In this document: piece after piece, positions 53,849-61,152 of the stretch | How the letters are laid out: each line of letters opens with the position of its first letter | How positions within the stretch are numbered: the stretch's first letter is position 1 | From: Rhodocyclaceae bacterium | Lineage (GTDB): Bacteria > Pseudomonadota > Gammaproteobacteria > Burkholderiales > Rhodocyclaceae | Length of the DNA: 64,000 nucleotides | Direction of reading: 5' to 3' | NCBI GenBank assembly: GCA_028713915.1 | Contig: JAQTNK010000003.1 | Coordinates: 20,775-84,774, forward strand | Notes under the pieces: generated by a model | What the model was told of the DNA's origin: nothing | The model's database searches: none | Seen by the model: only the letters and a program-made list of their open reading frames with translations | Translations under genes and position numbers: made by a program

Positions 53849-54559
53849 ATGCGCGGAGGGCGGGGATTGCAGGCGACCACGGGAGCTGCCTGGGCTCTCG
53901 CCGTCGCGCTGGGCGCCGCGCCTCTCGCCGCGGCGGCACGTCAGGACAACTTCGAGGCGCGCTGCGAACAGTTGGCCGACCAGGCGCAGATCCTCGTGGA
54001 CTTCGACGACAGCCCCGTCGAACGCGACGACAGCCGCAGCCTGGAAGCCCTGAAGAAACTCGCGGCGTCCGCCGCCAGCCCCCATCACAACGTGCTGGGC
54101 CTGACGCATGCGAAGACCTCGGTGGTCATCAGCCTGGCGGCCCGCTTCCTGACCCGGGCCGACGGCCAGGTGTGCGCCGTGCCGTCGGTAAAGATCAGGC
54201 TGGGGTTTTCCGAATTCCAGGTCTATCTGGCGCGCGAACTGGGCGATGCCTGCCGCCGGCGCATCGTCAATGAGCATGAGGAGCAACATGTTGCGATCTG
54301 GCGCACGCATCTGCACGCCGGCGCGCAAGCGCTCGCGCCGCTGCTGCAACGGGAACTGGCACGGCCTTTCTATTTCGACTCGCGGCGCGAAGCCAATGCT
54401 GCGCTGCTGGCCCAGGTCAAGGCGCAGATCGCTCCGCGGCTGCAGCAACTGACCGCGGACATCGCTGCCGCCCAGAAGACGATCGACTCGCCGGCGTCGT
54501 ATGCCCGCGTCGACAAGCGCTTGCGCGCGTGTTCCGGCGCCGGCCTGTCGGCCCGCTGA
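53849..54559 (+). CDS. Secreted protein with an HExxH motif (possible metalloprotease)
   Basis: A 236-residue protein with a signal peptide (AAWALAVALGAAPLAAA) and one HExxH: His143-Glu144-Glu145-Gln146-His147 in NEHEEQHVAIWRTHL, preceded by VYLARELGDACRRRIV. This is the zinc-protease pattern of DUF922-like secreted proteins, but a third ligand is not certain. The C-terminal part is helical (ALLAQVKAQIAPRLQQLTAD). Cysteines 34 and 96 and those near the end may form disulfides. Start 53849 has GGAGGGGAG upstream. Function unproven. Confidence 0.7.
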   Translation: MRGGRGLQATTGAAWALAVALGAAPLAAAARQDNFEARCEQLADQAQILVDFDDSPVERDDSRSLEALKKLAASAASPHHNVLGLTHAKTSVVISLAARFLTRADGQVCAVPSVKIRLGFSEFQVYLARELGDACRRRIVNEHEEQHVAIWRTHLHAGAQALAPLLQRELARPFYFDSRREANAALLAQVKAQIAPRLQQLTADIAAAQKTIDSPASYARVDKRLRACSGAGLSAR

Positions 54560-54598
54560 ACGGCGCCGTTGCTCGGGGCGCTGCCCGGCGCCGACGCT

Positions 54599-55273
54599 TC
54601 ACACCAGGCGCCCGTCCTCCAGGTGCAGGATGCGCCCGGCGCGGGCGGCGAGGCCGGCGTCGTGGGTGACGACGATGAGGCTGGTGCCGTGGTCGGCATT
54701 GAGTTCGAGCATGAGGTCGAAGACCCGGTCGGCGGTCTGCCGGTCGAGGTTGCCGGTCGGCTCGTCGGCCAGCACGCAGGCCGGGTGCGTCACCAGGGCG
54801 CGGGCGATGGCGGCGCGCTGGCGCTCGCCGCCGGAGAGTTCGCCGGGACGATGCACGAGGCGCCCGCCGAGTCCCACGCGCGTCAGCATCGCCGCGGCGC
54901 GCTCTTCGGCGTCGCGGCGCGCCATGCGCCGGATCAGGAGCGGCATGGCGACATTCTCCAGCGCCGAGAATTCGCCGAGCAGATGGTGAAACTGGTAGAC
55001 GAAGCCGAGGCTTTCGTTGCGCAGGCGGCCGCGCTCGGCATCGTCGACCGTCGCCAGGTCGCGGCCGAGCAGCTGCACCGTCCCGGCAGACGGCCGGTCG
55101 AGCCCGCCGAGCAGATGCAGCAGCGTGCTCTTGCCCGAGCCGCTGGCGCCGACGACGGCGAGGCGCTCGCCGCGGCCGATGGCGAGGTCGATGCCCAGCA
55201 GCACCGGCACGTCGGCATCGCCCTGATGGAAGATCTTCTTCAGGCCGGCGCAGGAGAGGACGGCGTCACTCAT
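54599..55273 (-). CDS. lolD: Lipoprotein-releasing system ATPase LolD
   Basis: A 224-residue ABC ATPase: Walker [21 protein letters not shown]-loop [17 protein letters not shown], signature [15 protein letters not shown] and Walker [13 protein letters not shown]. The LolD-specific [18 protein letters not shown] segment is present. It powers release of outer-membrane lipoproteins to LolA. It overlaps lolC by 8 bp. Confidence 0.95.
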   Translation of the reverse strand: MSDAVLSCAGLKKIFHQGDADVPVLLGIDLAIGRGERLAVVGASGSGKSTLLHLLGGLDRPSAGTVQLLGRDLATVDDAERGRLRNESLGFVYQFHHLLGEFSALENVAMPLLIRRMARRDAEERAAAMLTRVGLGGRLVHRPGELSGGERQRAAIARALVTHPACVLADEPTGNLDRQTADRVFDLMLELNADHGTSLIVVTHDAGLAARAGRILHLEDGRLV

Positions 55274-56528
55274 AGCGCAAGGCCTCGGCCGGATTGACGC
55301 GCGCCGCGCGCCAGGACGGATACAGCGTCGCCAGCAGCGTCAGCAGGAAGGACACGCTGGCGATGACCGAGACATCGCGCCATTGCAGGTCGGAAGGCAG
55401 TTCGGAAATGTAGTAAACGTCCTTGGCGAGGAACTGGATGCCGAAGGTGTGCTCGATGGCCGGCACGACGACGTCGATGTTGAGCGCCAGCAGGACGCCG
55501 CCGGCGACGCCGGCCGCCAGCCCGATCACGCCGATCAGCGCGCCCTGGACGACGAAGACCTGCATGATGCTGCGCGGGCTGGCGCCGAGCGTGCGCAGGA
55601 TGGCGATGTCGGCCTGCTTGTCGGTGACCGCCATCACCAGCGTCGACACGATGTTGAAGGCGGCGACGGCGACGATCAGGAGCAGGATCAGGAACATCAT
55701 GTTCTTCTCGATGGCGACGGCGCGGAAGAAATTGGCGTGGCTGCGCGTCCAGTCGGTGATGTAGGCGTCGGCATCGACGAAGCGCAGCAGCTCGCGGGCG
55801 ATCTGCGGCGCGGCGAAGAGATCGTCGACCTTCAGCCGTACGCCGGTGACGTGATCGCCCAGGCGGTAGAGCTTCTGCGCATCGGCCATGTCGATCAGGG
55901 CCAGGCCGGAATCGAACTCGAACATGCCGACCTCGAAAATGCCCACGACCTTGAACTGCTTCAGGCGCGGCAGCACGGCGGCCGGCGTCACCAGTCCCTG
56001 CGGCGCGATCAGCGTCACCTTGTCGCCGACATCGACCTGGAGCGCGCGGGCCAGCTCCATGCCGAGCACGATGCCGAACTCGCCGGGCTTGAGCTGGTCG
56101 AGTTCGCCGACCGTCATGTGGCGCTTGAAATCGGCGACGTTCTCCTCCGCTTCCGGCACGATGCCGCGCACCATGACGCCGCGCACCTGCTGGTCGAAGG
56201 CGAGCATGCCCTGCTCCTGCACGTAGGGCGCCGCCGCGACGACGCGCGGATGGCGCGCCACCTCCTGGACGACGCGGGTCCAGTCGGCCAGTTCGCCGCC
56301 GGCGCCGGACACCTCGATATGCGAGGCGACGCCGAGGATGCGCGTGCGCAGCTCTTTCTGGAAGCCGTTCATCACCGAGAGCACGACGATCAGCGCCGCC
56401 ACGCCCAGCGCGATGCCGAGCAGGGAAATCAGCGAAATGACCGAGATGAAGGGATTGCGGCCGCCGTTGCGCTTCTTGGCGCGGGTGTAGCGCAAGCCGA
56501 TCCAGAGTTCATAGCGGAAGGGAAACAT
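55266..56528 (-). CDS. lolC: Lipoprotein-releasing system membrane protein LolC/E
   Basis: A 420-residue FtsX-type permease: first membrane span ([20 protein letters not shown]), a large periplasmic MacB-like domain, and three spans at the C-terminal half ([55 protein letters not shown]). Only one such gene is present, so it probably acts as a single homodimer (LolF-like) with LolD. The start is 56528 ([20 protein letters not shown]). Confidence 0.94.
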   Translation of the reverse strand: MFPFRYELWIGLRYTRAKKRNGGRNPFISVISLISLLGIALGVAALIVVLSVMNGFQKELRTRILGVASHIEVSGAGGELADWTRVVQEVARHPRVVAAAPYVQEQGMLAFDQQVRGVMVRGIVPEAEENVADFKRHMTVGELDQLKPGEFGIVLGMELARALQVDVGDKVTLIAPQGLVTPAAVLPRLKQFKVVGIFEVGMFEFDSGLALIDMADAQKLYRLGDHVTGVRLKVDDLFAAPQIARELLRFVDADAYITDWTRSHANFFRAVAIEKNMMFLILLLIVAVAAFNIVSTLVMAVTDKQADIAILRTLGASPRSIMQVFVVQGALIGVIGLAAGVAGGVLLALNIDVVVPAIEHTFGIQFLAKDVYYISELPSDLQWRDVSVIASVSFLLTLLATLYPSWRAARVNPAEALRYE

Positions 56529-56794
56529 GGCGGCGAATGTTAGCGGGTATCCGGCGTCCGGTGTGGAGTTCCGGCAGCGTCGGCCGCGGCCTCCGGCAAC
56601 ACGCGGTCAACTTAACGCTTGCCATTCGCCTAATGTCCCAGTATGGTGTCCACGGCATTCGATTCAAGTAGCGCATTGCTGTTCTGTGGTCATCCGCCGT
56701 TACGGCGCCGTTTTTCCGCTGCCAACTAGCTTTCTTGATGTCGCTTGCGTCACCGGGCACATGCCCGATCTTCTACTTTTTCAAGGAAAGCAAC
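56529..56794 (+). other. Intergenic region and probable long leader of the cold shock gene
   Basis: About 265 bp without a gene. Cold shock genes often have long structured 5' leaders; the last 100 bp here are T-rich (CTTCTACTTTTTCAAGGAAAG), with AAGGA 9 bp before the start. No -35/-10 pair is convincing, so the transcript start is unknown. Confidence 0.4.
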
Positions 56795-56998
56795 ATGGCA
56801 ACTGGTACCGTAAAGTGGTTCAACGACGCTAAGGGTTTTGGCTTCATCACGCCGGACGACGGCAGCGACGACCTGTTCGCGCACTTCTCCGAAATTCAGG
56901 GCAGCGGCTTCAAGTCGCTCCCCGAAGGCCAGAAGGTGAGCTTCGAGGTCAAGATGGGCCCGAAGGGCAAGCAAGCCGCGACGATCAAGCCGGTTTAA
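56795..56998 (+). CDS. cspA: Cold shock protein
   Basis: A 67-residue OB-fold RNA-binding protein: [20 protein letters not shown] (RNP1) and [17 protein letters not shown] (RNP2), then [18 protein letters not shown]. It melts RNA structure. It is probably controlled through its leader. A terminator follows. Confidence 0.97.
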   Translation: MATGTVKWFNDAKGFGFITPDDGSDDLFAHFSEIQGSGFKSLPEGQKVSFEVKMGPKGKQAATIKPV

Positions 56999-57017
56999 GG
57001 CGAATCGCGCAAGAAGA

Positions 57018-57043
57018 ACCGCAGCCTCGGCTGCGGTTTTTTT
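57018..57043 (+). terminator. Intrinsic terminator of the cold shock gene
   Basis: ACCGCAG (57018-57024), loop CCTCGG, CTGCGGT (57031-57037), then seven T (57037-57043). Confidence 0.9.
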
Positions 57044-57113
57044 ACGTCTATCATTCCGGCTTGGCGGAAATCCTGCGCCGCCGAGGCGCCGACCGACACC
57101 GAAAGGACAAACC

Positions 57114-57260
57114 ATGATGTGGCTGCTGGAAAATTTCGAGTGGATGATACTGCTCGTCGGCGCTGCCGTGATTGCCTGGGTCTTCTTCACCCACCGTTCG
57201 CAGGCCAGGATGCAGCGGCAGGCCGACGCCGGCAATGACCACGGCGTGACGAAGCCTTAG
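57114..57260 (+). CDS. Small single-span membrane protein
   Basis: A 48-residue frame: MMWLLENFEWMILLVGAAVI begins the hydrophobic span, which ends at VFFTHRS, followed by a hydrophilic tail ending GVTKP. GAAAGGAC about 9 bp upstream is a reasonable ribosome site. The gene is on its own between the cold shock terminator and the convergent dusC. Function unknown. Confidence 0.55.
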   Translation: MMWLLENFEWMILLVGAAVIAWVFFTHRSQARMQRQADAGNDHGVTKP

Positions 57261-57303
57261 CGCCTATTTTCGGCAATCGCCGCCCGGCGCCGCGGAACGA
57301 GAA

Positions 57304-58281
57304 TCAGCGAGTTCCAGCCGCAAGATGACGGTGAAGCAGCGGCGTGACTTCGTGCGCCAGGCGCAGTTCGCGCAGCGCCATGAACAGTTCGTCGGCCTGG
57401 GCATAGCTGCGGCGCATCAGCCCCAGCCATTGCTTGAGACGTCCCGGCGCCTGCGCCGGCAACACCTTGGCCTGCACCTGGGTCCAGAAATCCATGATCA
57501 TGCCCGCCACGGCGGTCCAGTCGGCGCCCGCATCGTCCGGCGCGTCCGCGCGGATGCGCCGCGCCAGCAGCGGATCGGCGACGGCGCCGCGGCCGAGCAT
57601 GACGTCGTCGCAGCCGGTGGCCGCGCGTATGTTCTGATAGTCGGCGAGGGTCCAGACTTCGCCGTTGGCGACGACCGGCAGACGAACGGCCTGCCGGATC
57701 GCCGCGATCCATTCCCAGCGCGCCGGCGGCCGATAGCCGTCGTCCTTGGTGCGGGCGTGCACGGCGAGTTCCTGGATGCCGCCCGCCTCGAGAGCGAGCG
57801 CACAGTCGATGGCCTTGGCGGCATCGCTGATGCCCAGGCGCATCTTGGCCGTGACCGGAATCGCGGCGGGCACGGCGGCGCGCACGGCTGCGGCGATGCG
57901 GTGCAGCAGCTCGGGCTCGTCCAGCAGCGCGGCGCCGCCGCGGTTGCGATTGATGAGCGGCGTCGGACAGCCGAAGTTGAGATCGATGCCGGCCGGATGC
58001 AGCCGGGCGAGATGCGCGGCATTGGCCGCCAGCAGCGCCGGATCGGAGCCGAGAAACTGGATGCGCACCGGCGTGCCGGCGCGCGTGCGCGACGATCGCC
58101 GCAGTTCCGGGCTGACGCGGACGAACGCGGAATGCGGCAGCACCGTCGCGCTGACGCGGACGAACTCGGTGACGCAGCAGTCGTAGCCGCCGGCCCGCGT
58201 CAGCACGTCGCGCAGGACGTCGTCGGCCAGCCCCTCCATGGGCGCAAGCAGCAGCCGCGGCAGGCGCGGCGCTCTATTCAT
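57304..58281 (-). CDS. dusC: tRNA-dihydrouridine synthase (DusC type)
   Basis: A 325-residue FMN enzyme: LLLAPMEGLADDVLRDVLT, DLNFGCPTPLINRNRGGAAL with the catalytic Cys in FGCP, VTAKMRLGI, LAVHARTKDDGYRPPARWEW and VVANGEVWTLADY. It reduces a uridine in tRNA. Order and spacing of motifs favour DusC over DusA/DusB. The start overlaps the end of the hydrolase gene by 8 bp. Confidence 0.92.
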   Translation of the reverse strand: MNRAPRLPRLLLAPMEGLADDVLRDVLTRAGGYDCCVTEFVRVSATVLPHSAFVRVSPELRRSSRTRAGTPVRIQFLGSDPALLAANAAHLARLHPAGIDLNFGCPTPLINRNRGGAALLDEPELLHRIAAAVRAAVPAAIPVTAKMRLGISDAAKAIDCALALEAGGIQELAVHARTKDDGYRPPARWEWIAAIRQAVRLPVVANGEVWTLADYQNIRAATGCDDVMLGRGAVADPLLARRIRADAPDDAGADWTAVAGMIMDFWTQVQAKVLPAQAPGRLKQWLGLMRRSYAQADELFMALRELRLAHEVTPLLHRHLAAGTR

Positions 58282-59131
58282 CTGTCATCGACGCGGGAGG
58301 CGCCAGCGCCGTCAGTTCGGCCATGAAGCGCGCGGGATCGACGAGGTGCGGCGAATGGTTCGCTTCCTCGTAGATGCACAGCCGCGCACCCGGCACGCGT
58401 GCGGCGAGCCAGTGCGCCGTCTCGATGCGGTAGAAATTGCTGCGGCCGCCATGGACGAGCAGGCAGGGCCGGTCGATGCGCGGCACGACGTCGCGCAGAT
58501 CGAGCGCGACGAGGTCTTCCCAGCAGGCGATCAGGGCCGGCGCCGGCTGCGCGCGCAGGCTCTCGCGCATGCGCTGCCAGCCACGGCCGTCGGCCTCGTA
58601 GCCGGCGCGCGCCACGGCATTGAGGCCGCACGCGGCGAGGCGCAGCACGCCTTCGGCAAAGTCGCGCCGCAAGTCGGCACTGAAGCGCGCCGCGCGGGCG
58701 GCGTCGAAATCGCCGTAGATGCCCAGGTCCCAGCTCGCGTCGGTGATCAGCTTGGGCGACTGGTCGATGCAGCAAAGCGCGCCGATCTTGGCGCTGCCAT
58801 GGTCGCGCAGGTATTGCCAGAGGGTGAGCGCGCCCATCGAGTGGCCGACGAAGCAGGCGCCGGCAAGGTCGAACGCATCGATCATGTTGTCCAGGTCGCG
58901 CGCCATGCGCGCCGCCGTGGCGACGGCGCCGGTGCGCGGCGGATGGCCGCCGTGGGCGCGCGCGTCCCAGCGGAACAGGCGATGGCGCAGGGCGAGATCG
59001 TGGATGAAGTGCGACCACTCCAGGTGGCTGGAAGTCCAGCCGTGCAGGAACACGATGGCGGGGCCGGCTTCGCCGTGGCGCCAGACGTGCAGGTCTTCGC
59101 CATCGTCGGCGCAAAAGCTCAGGGCATGCAA
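58274..59131 (-). CDS. Alpha/beta hydrolase
   Basis: A 285-residue hydrolase: AIVFLHGWTSSHLEWSHFI (HGW oxyanion), DARAHGGHPPRT, nucleophile elbow VGHSMGALTLWQYL (Ser), and the final His in EEANHSPHLVDP. It has no ATG near the start of homology; TTG at 59131 (giving MHALSFCADDGEDLHVW) is the only suitable codon, as ATG 59341 upstream would lie in the tmRNA gene. Substrate unknown. Confidence 0.82.
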   Translation of the reverse strand: MHALSFCADDGEDLHVWRHGEAGPAIVFLHGWTSSHLEWSHFIHDLALRHRLFRWDARAHGGHPPRTGAVATAARMARDLDNMIDAFDLAGACFVGHSMGALTLWQYLRDHGSAKIGALCCIDQSPKLITDASWDLGIYGDFDAARAARFSADLRRDFAEGVLRLAACGLNAVARAGYEADGRGWQRMRESLRAQPAPALIACWEDLVALDLRDVVPRIDRPCLLVHGGRSNFYRIETAHWLAARVPGARLCIYEEANHSPHLVDPARFMAELTALAPPASMTDE

Positions 59132-59233
59132 GGCATCTTCGATCGGGAAAGGAAAGGGCGCATTCTGGCAGGGCGATGGCCGGCACGTCCAGTTCGCTTT
59201 TCCCGCGCGGGGCGGCTGCGCGCAAATCAACCC

Positions 59234-59262
59234 TTGAAACTTGGGGCGCGCTCCCCGATAAT
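59234..59262 (+). promoter_or_regulatory. Promoter of ssrA
   Basis: TTGAAA (59234-59239) and GATAAT (59257-59262) are separated by 17 bp, near-consensus sigma-70. Start is expected near 59269, right before the acceptor piece. Confidence 0.75.
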
Positions 59263-59267
59263 GATCG

Positions 59268-59580
59268 TACGGTTGTAATTCCGGCAAACTGGAGGCGTTT
59301 TGGACAGGGGTTCGATTCCCCTCACCTCCACCTAAGGGCATTGCAGGTTCGTGTTCTTAGGTGGGGGTGTACCGGTTTCGACAGGGCGAACAAAGGTGAG
59401 CAGGCAACCCGTCAGGCGATCGACGTTAATGAAGCAAATCTCTAAACGCCAATGATGAGCGTTTCGCACTGGCCGCTTAAGGCCTATGCCGAGGCTGCTT
59501 GAGCCTTGTAACCAAAGAAAAGCCGGTGGGGACTTCGGTCCCCATCGTCATTTCTGCGGCGCCGGAATGCAAAGAGCAGT
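59268..59580 (+). ncRNA. ssrA: Permuted, two-piece tmRNA
   Basis: The order is reversed compared with one-piece tmRNA: first the acceptor piece with T-arm (GGGGTTCGATTCCCC) and CACCTCC (59323-59329), A, CC; then a 30-nt intervening loop (59333-59362); then the coding piece starting GGGGGTG (59363-59369), which pairs with CACCTCC. Tag: resume codon GCC 59448, reading ANDERFALAA, stop TAA 59478-59480. CCGGAAT (59562-59568) pairs with ATTCCGG (59278-59284) to make P2. Only CC is encoded after the discriminator, so the final A must be added. tmRNA rescues stalled ribosomes and tags the product for SspB/ClpXP. Confidence 0.93.
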
Positions 59581-59660
59581 CCGGAATTGAAATCGCACCA
59601 GCATGAATGCGGCGAGTAAAGTAGCATAGGCGCCATGAACGGAAATTCGCGCACTTGCTC

Positions 59661-60086
59661 ATGGACAATTCCGTCGCCTGGCTGATCGCCGGCTTCCTTT
59701 TCGTCATCGTCGAGCTCATGACGGGCACGTTCTATCTGCTCGTGCTCGGCGTCGCCTGCTTCGCCGGCGGCGGCCTCGCGTATGCGGGCAGCCCCGTAAC
59801 CGCGCAGGCGCTGGTCGCGGCGGTGGTCGCCCTCGTCGGCGTCATGACGGTGCGGCGCTGCAAGAAAACCATGGAACCGAAGCGCATGCAGGGGCTGGAT
59901 TTCGGCCAGCCGGCGGCCTTCGATTGCTGGGTCGACGCGGGCGCCGGCCAGGCACGCGTGAAATACCGCGATTCACTCTGGGACGCCCAGGTCATTGGCC
60001 AGATCGCGGGCGAGCATGGCGAAATCCTTTACGTCAATTCAATCGATGGCAACTCCCTCAAAGTTTCCAAGACGCGGCCCGCCTGA
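59661..60086 (+). CDS. NfeD-family membrane protein
   Basis: A 141-residue protein: two to three membrane spans (VAWLIAGFLFVIVELMTGTF, LVLGVACFAGGGLAYAG, ALVAAVVALVGVMTV) and a C-terminal OB domain (AAFDCWVDAGAGQARVKYRD, VIGQIAGEHGEILYVNSID). NfeD proteins pair with SPFH/stomatin partners, and the SPFH gene follows after 46 bp. Start 59661 (MDNSVAW). Confidence 0.88.
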   Translation: MDNSVAWLIAGFLFVIVELMTGTFYLLVLGVACFAGGGLAYAGSPVTAQALVAAVVALVGVMTVRRCKKTMEPKRMQGLDFGQPAAFDCWVDAGAGQARVKYRDSLWDAQVIGQIAGEHGEILYVNSIDGNSLKVSKTRPA

Positions 60087-60132
60087 CTTGCCGCAGGCTC
60101 TTAACGACATCTCACGCTCCGCGGGAGGCAGC

Positions 60133-61128
60133 ATGTTTGCAAAAATCGTCGGCGTCGTCATCGCCACGCTGGTCATCGGCACCATCCCCGAGGTGCGGCC
60201 GTTCGCCGTCCCCTTCTTCATCGTCGCCTTCGTCGCCGTGTTCGTCGTCGAAGGCGTGCGCGTGGTGCCGCAGCAGAATGCCTGGATCGTCGAGCGCCTG
60301 GGCAAGTTCCACCAGGTGCTCGAGCCGGGGCTCAACATCATCATCCCGTTCTTCGACCGCGTCGCCTACAAGCACTCGTTGAAGGAGGTGCCGGCGGACG
60401 TCGCCGAGCAGGTCTGCATCACCAAGGACAACACCCAGCTGGCGGTGGACGGCCTCATCTACTACCAGGTCACCGATCCGCGGCTGGCCTCCTACGGCAC
60501 TTCCGACTACGTCGCCGCGATTGTCCAGCTGGCGCAGACGACGCTGCGCAGCGAAGTCGGCAAGATGGAACTCGACCAGTCGCTGCAAAGCCGCGACGTC
60601 ATCAACCGCCAGATCGTCAACGTGCTCGACGAAGCCGGACGCTCCTGGGGCGTGAAGGTGCTGCGCTACGAAGTGAAGAACCTGACGCCGCCCGAGACGA
60701 TCCTGCGCGCGATGCAGGCGCAGATCACCGCCGAGCGCGAGAAGCGCGCGCTGATCGCCAAGTCCGAGGGCGAGAAGCAGCAGGAGATCAACCTGGCGGA
60801 AGGCGAGAAGCAGGCAGCGATCCTCAAGTCCGAAGGCCAGCAGCAATCGGCGATCAACAAGGCGCAGGGCGAGGGAACCGCGCTGCGCGTCGTCGCCGAG
60901 GCCACCGCGGCTGCGGTGGAAGCGGTGGCGACCGCGCTCGGCAAGGAAGGCGGGCTGCAGGCGGCGAACCTCAAGGTCGCCGAGCTCTACATCGCTGCGC
61001 TCGGCAATCTCGCCAAGACCAACAACACCATGATCGTGCCGACCAATCTTGCCGACGTCGCGAGCGTCGTCGCCTCGGCGATGACGGTGCTCGACAAGAC
61101 GCGCGCGGGCACCGCCAGGCCGGGCTGA
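60133..61128 (+). CDS. qmcA: SPFH/stomatin-like membrane protein (QmcA type)
   Basis: A 331-residue protein: N-terminal membrane anchor (VVIATLVIGTIPEVRPFAVP, IVAFVAVFVVEGV), SPFH domain (VVPQQNAWIVERLGKFHQVL, PGLNIIIPFFDRVAYKHSLK, CITKDNTQLAVDGLIYYQVT), and a long helical region rich in Ala/Glu (EKQQEINLAEGEKQAAILKS). It probably assembles as a large membrane ring with NfeD. GGGAGG precedes the start. Confidence 0.92.
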   Translation: MFAKIVGVVIATLVIGTIPEVRPFAVPFFIVAFVAVFVVEGVRVVPQQNAWIVERLGKFHQVLEPGLNIIIPFFDRVAYKHSLKEVPADVAEQVCITKDNTQLAVDGLIYYQVTDPRLASYGTSDYVAAIVQLAQTTLRSEVGKMELDQSLQSRDVINRQIVNVLDEAGRSWGVKVLRYEVKNLTPPETILRAMQAQITAEREKRALIAKSEGEKQQEINLAEGEKQAAILKSEGQQQSAINKAQGEGTALRVVAEATAAAVEAVATALGKEGGLQAANLKVAELYIAALGNLAKTNNTMIVPTNLADVASVVASAMTVLDKTRAGTARPG

Positions 61129-61152
61129 AATCCGCGCCGGCCGGGCGTGCGG

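Noticed and set aside
59174-59341. N-terminal extension of the hydrolase with GNRTPVQ
   Set aside because: Translation of the tmRNA acceptor piece; not protein.
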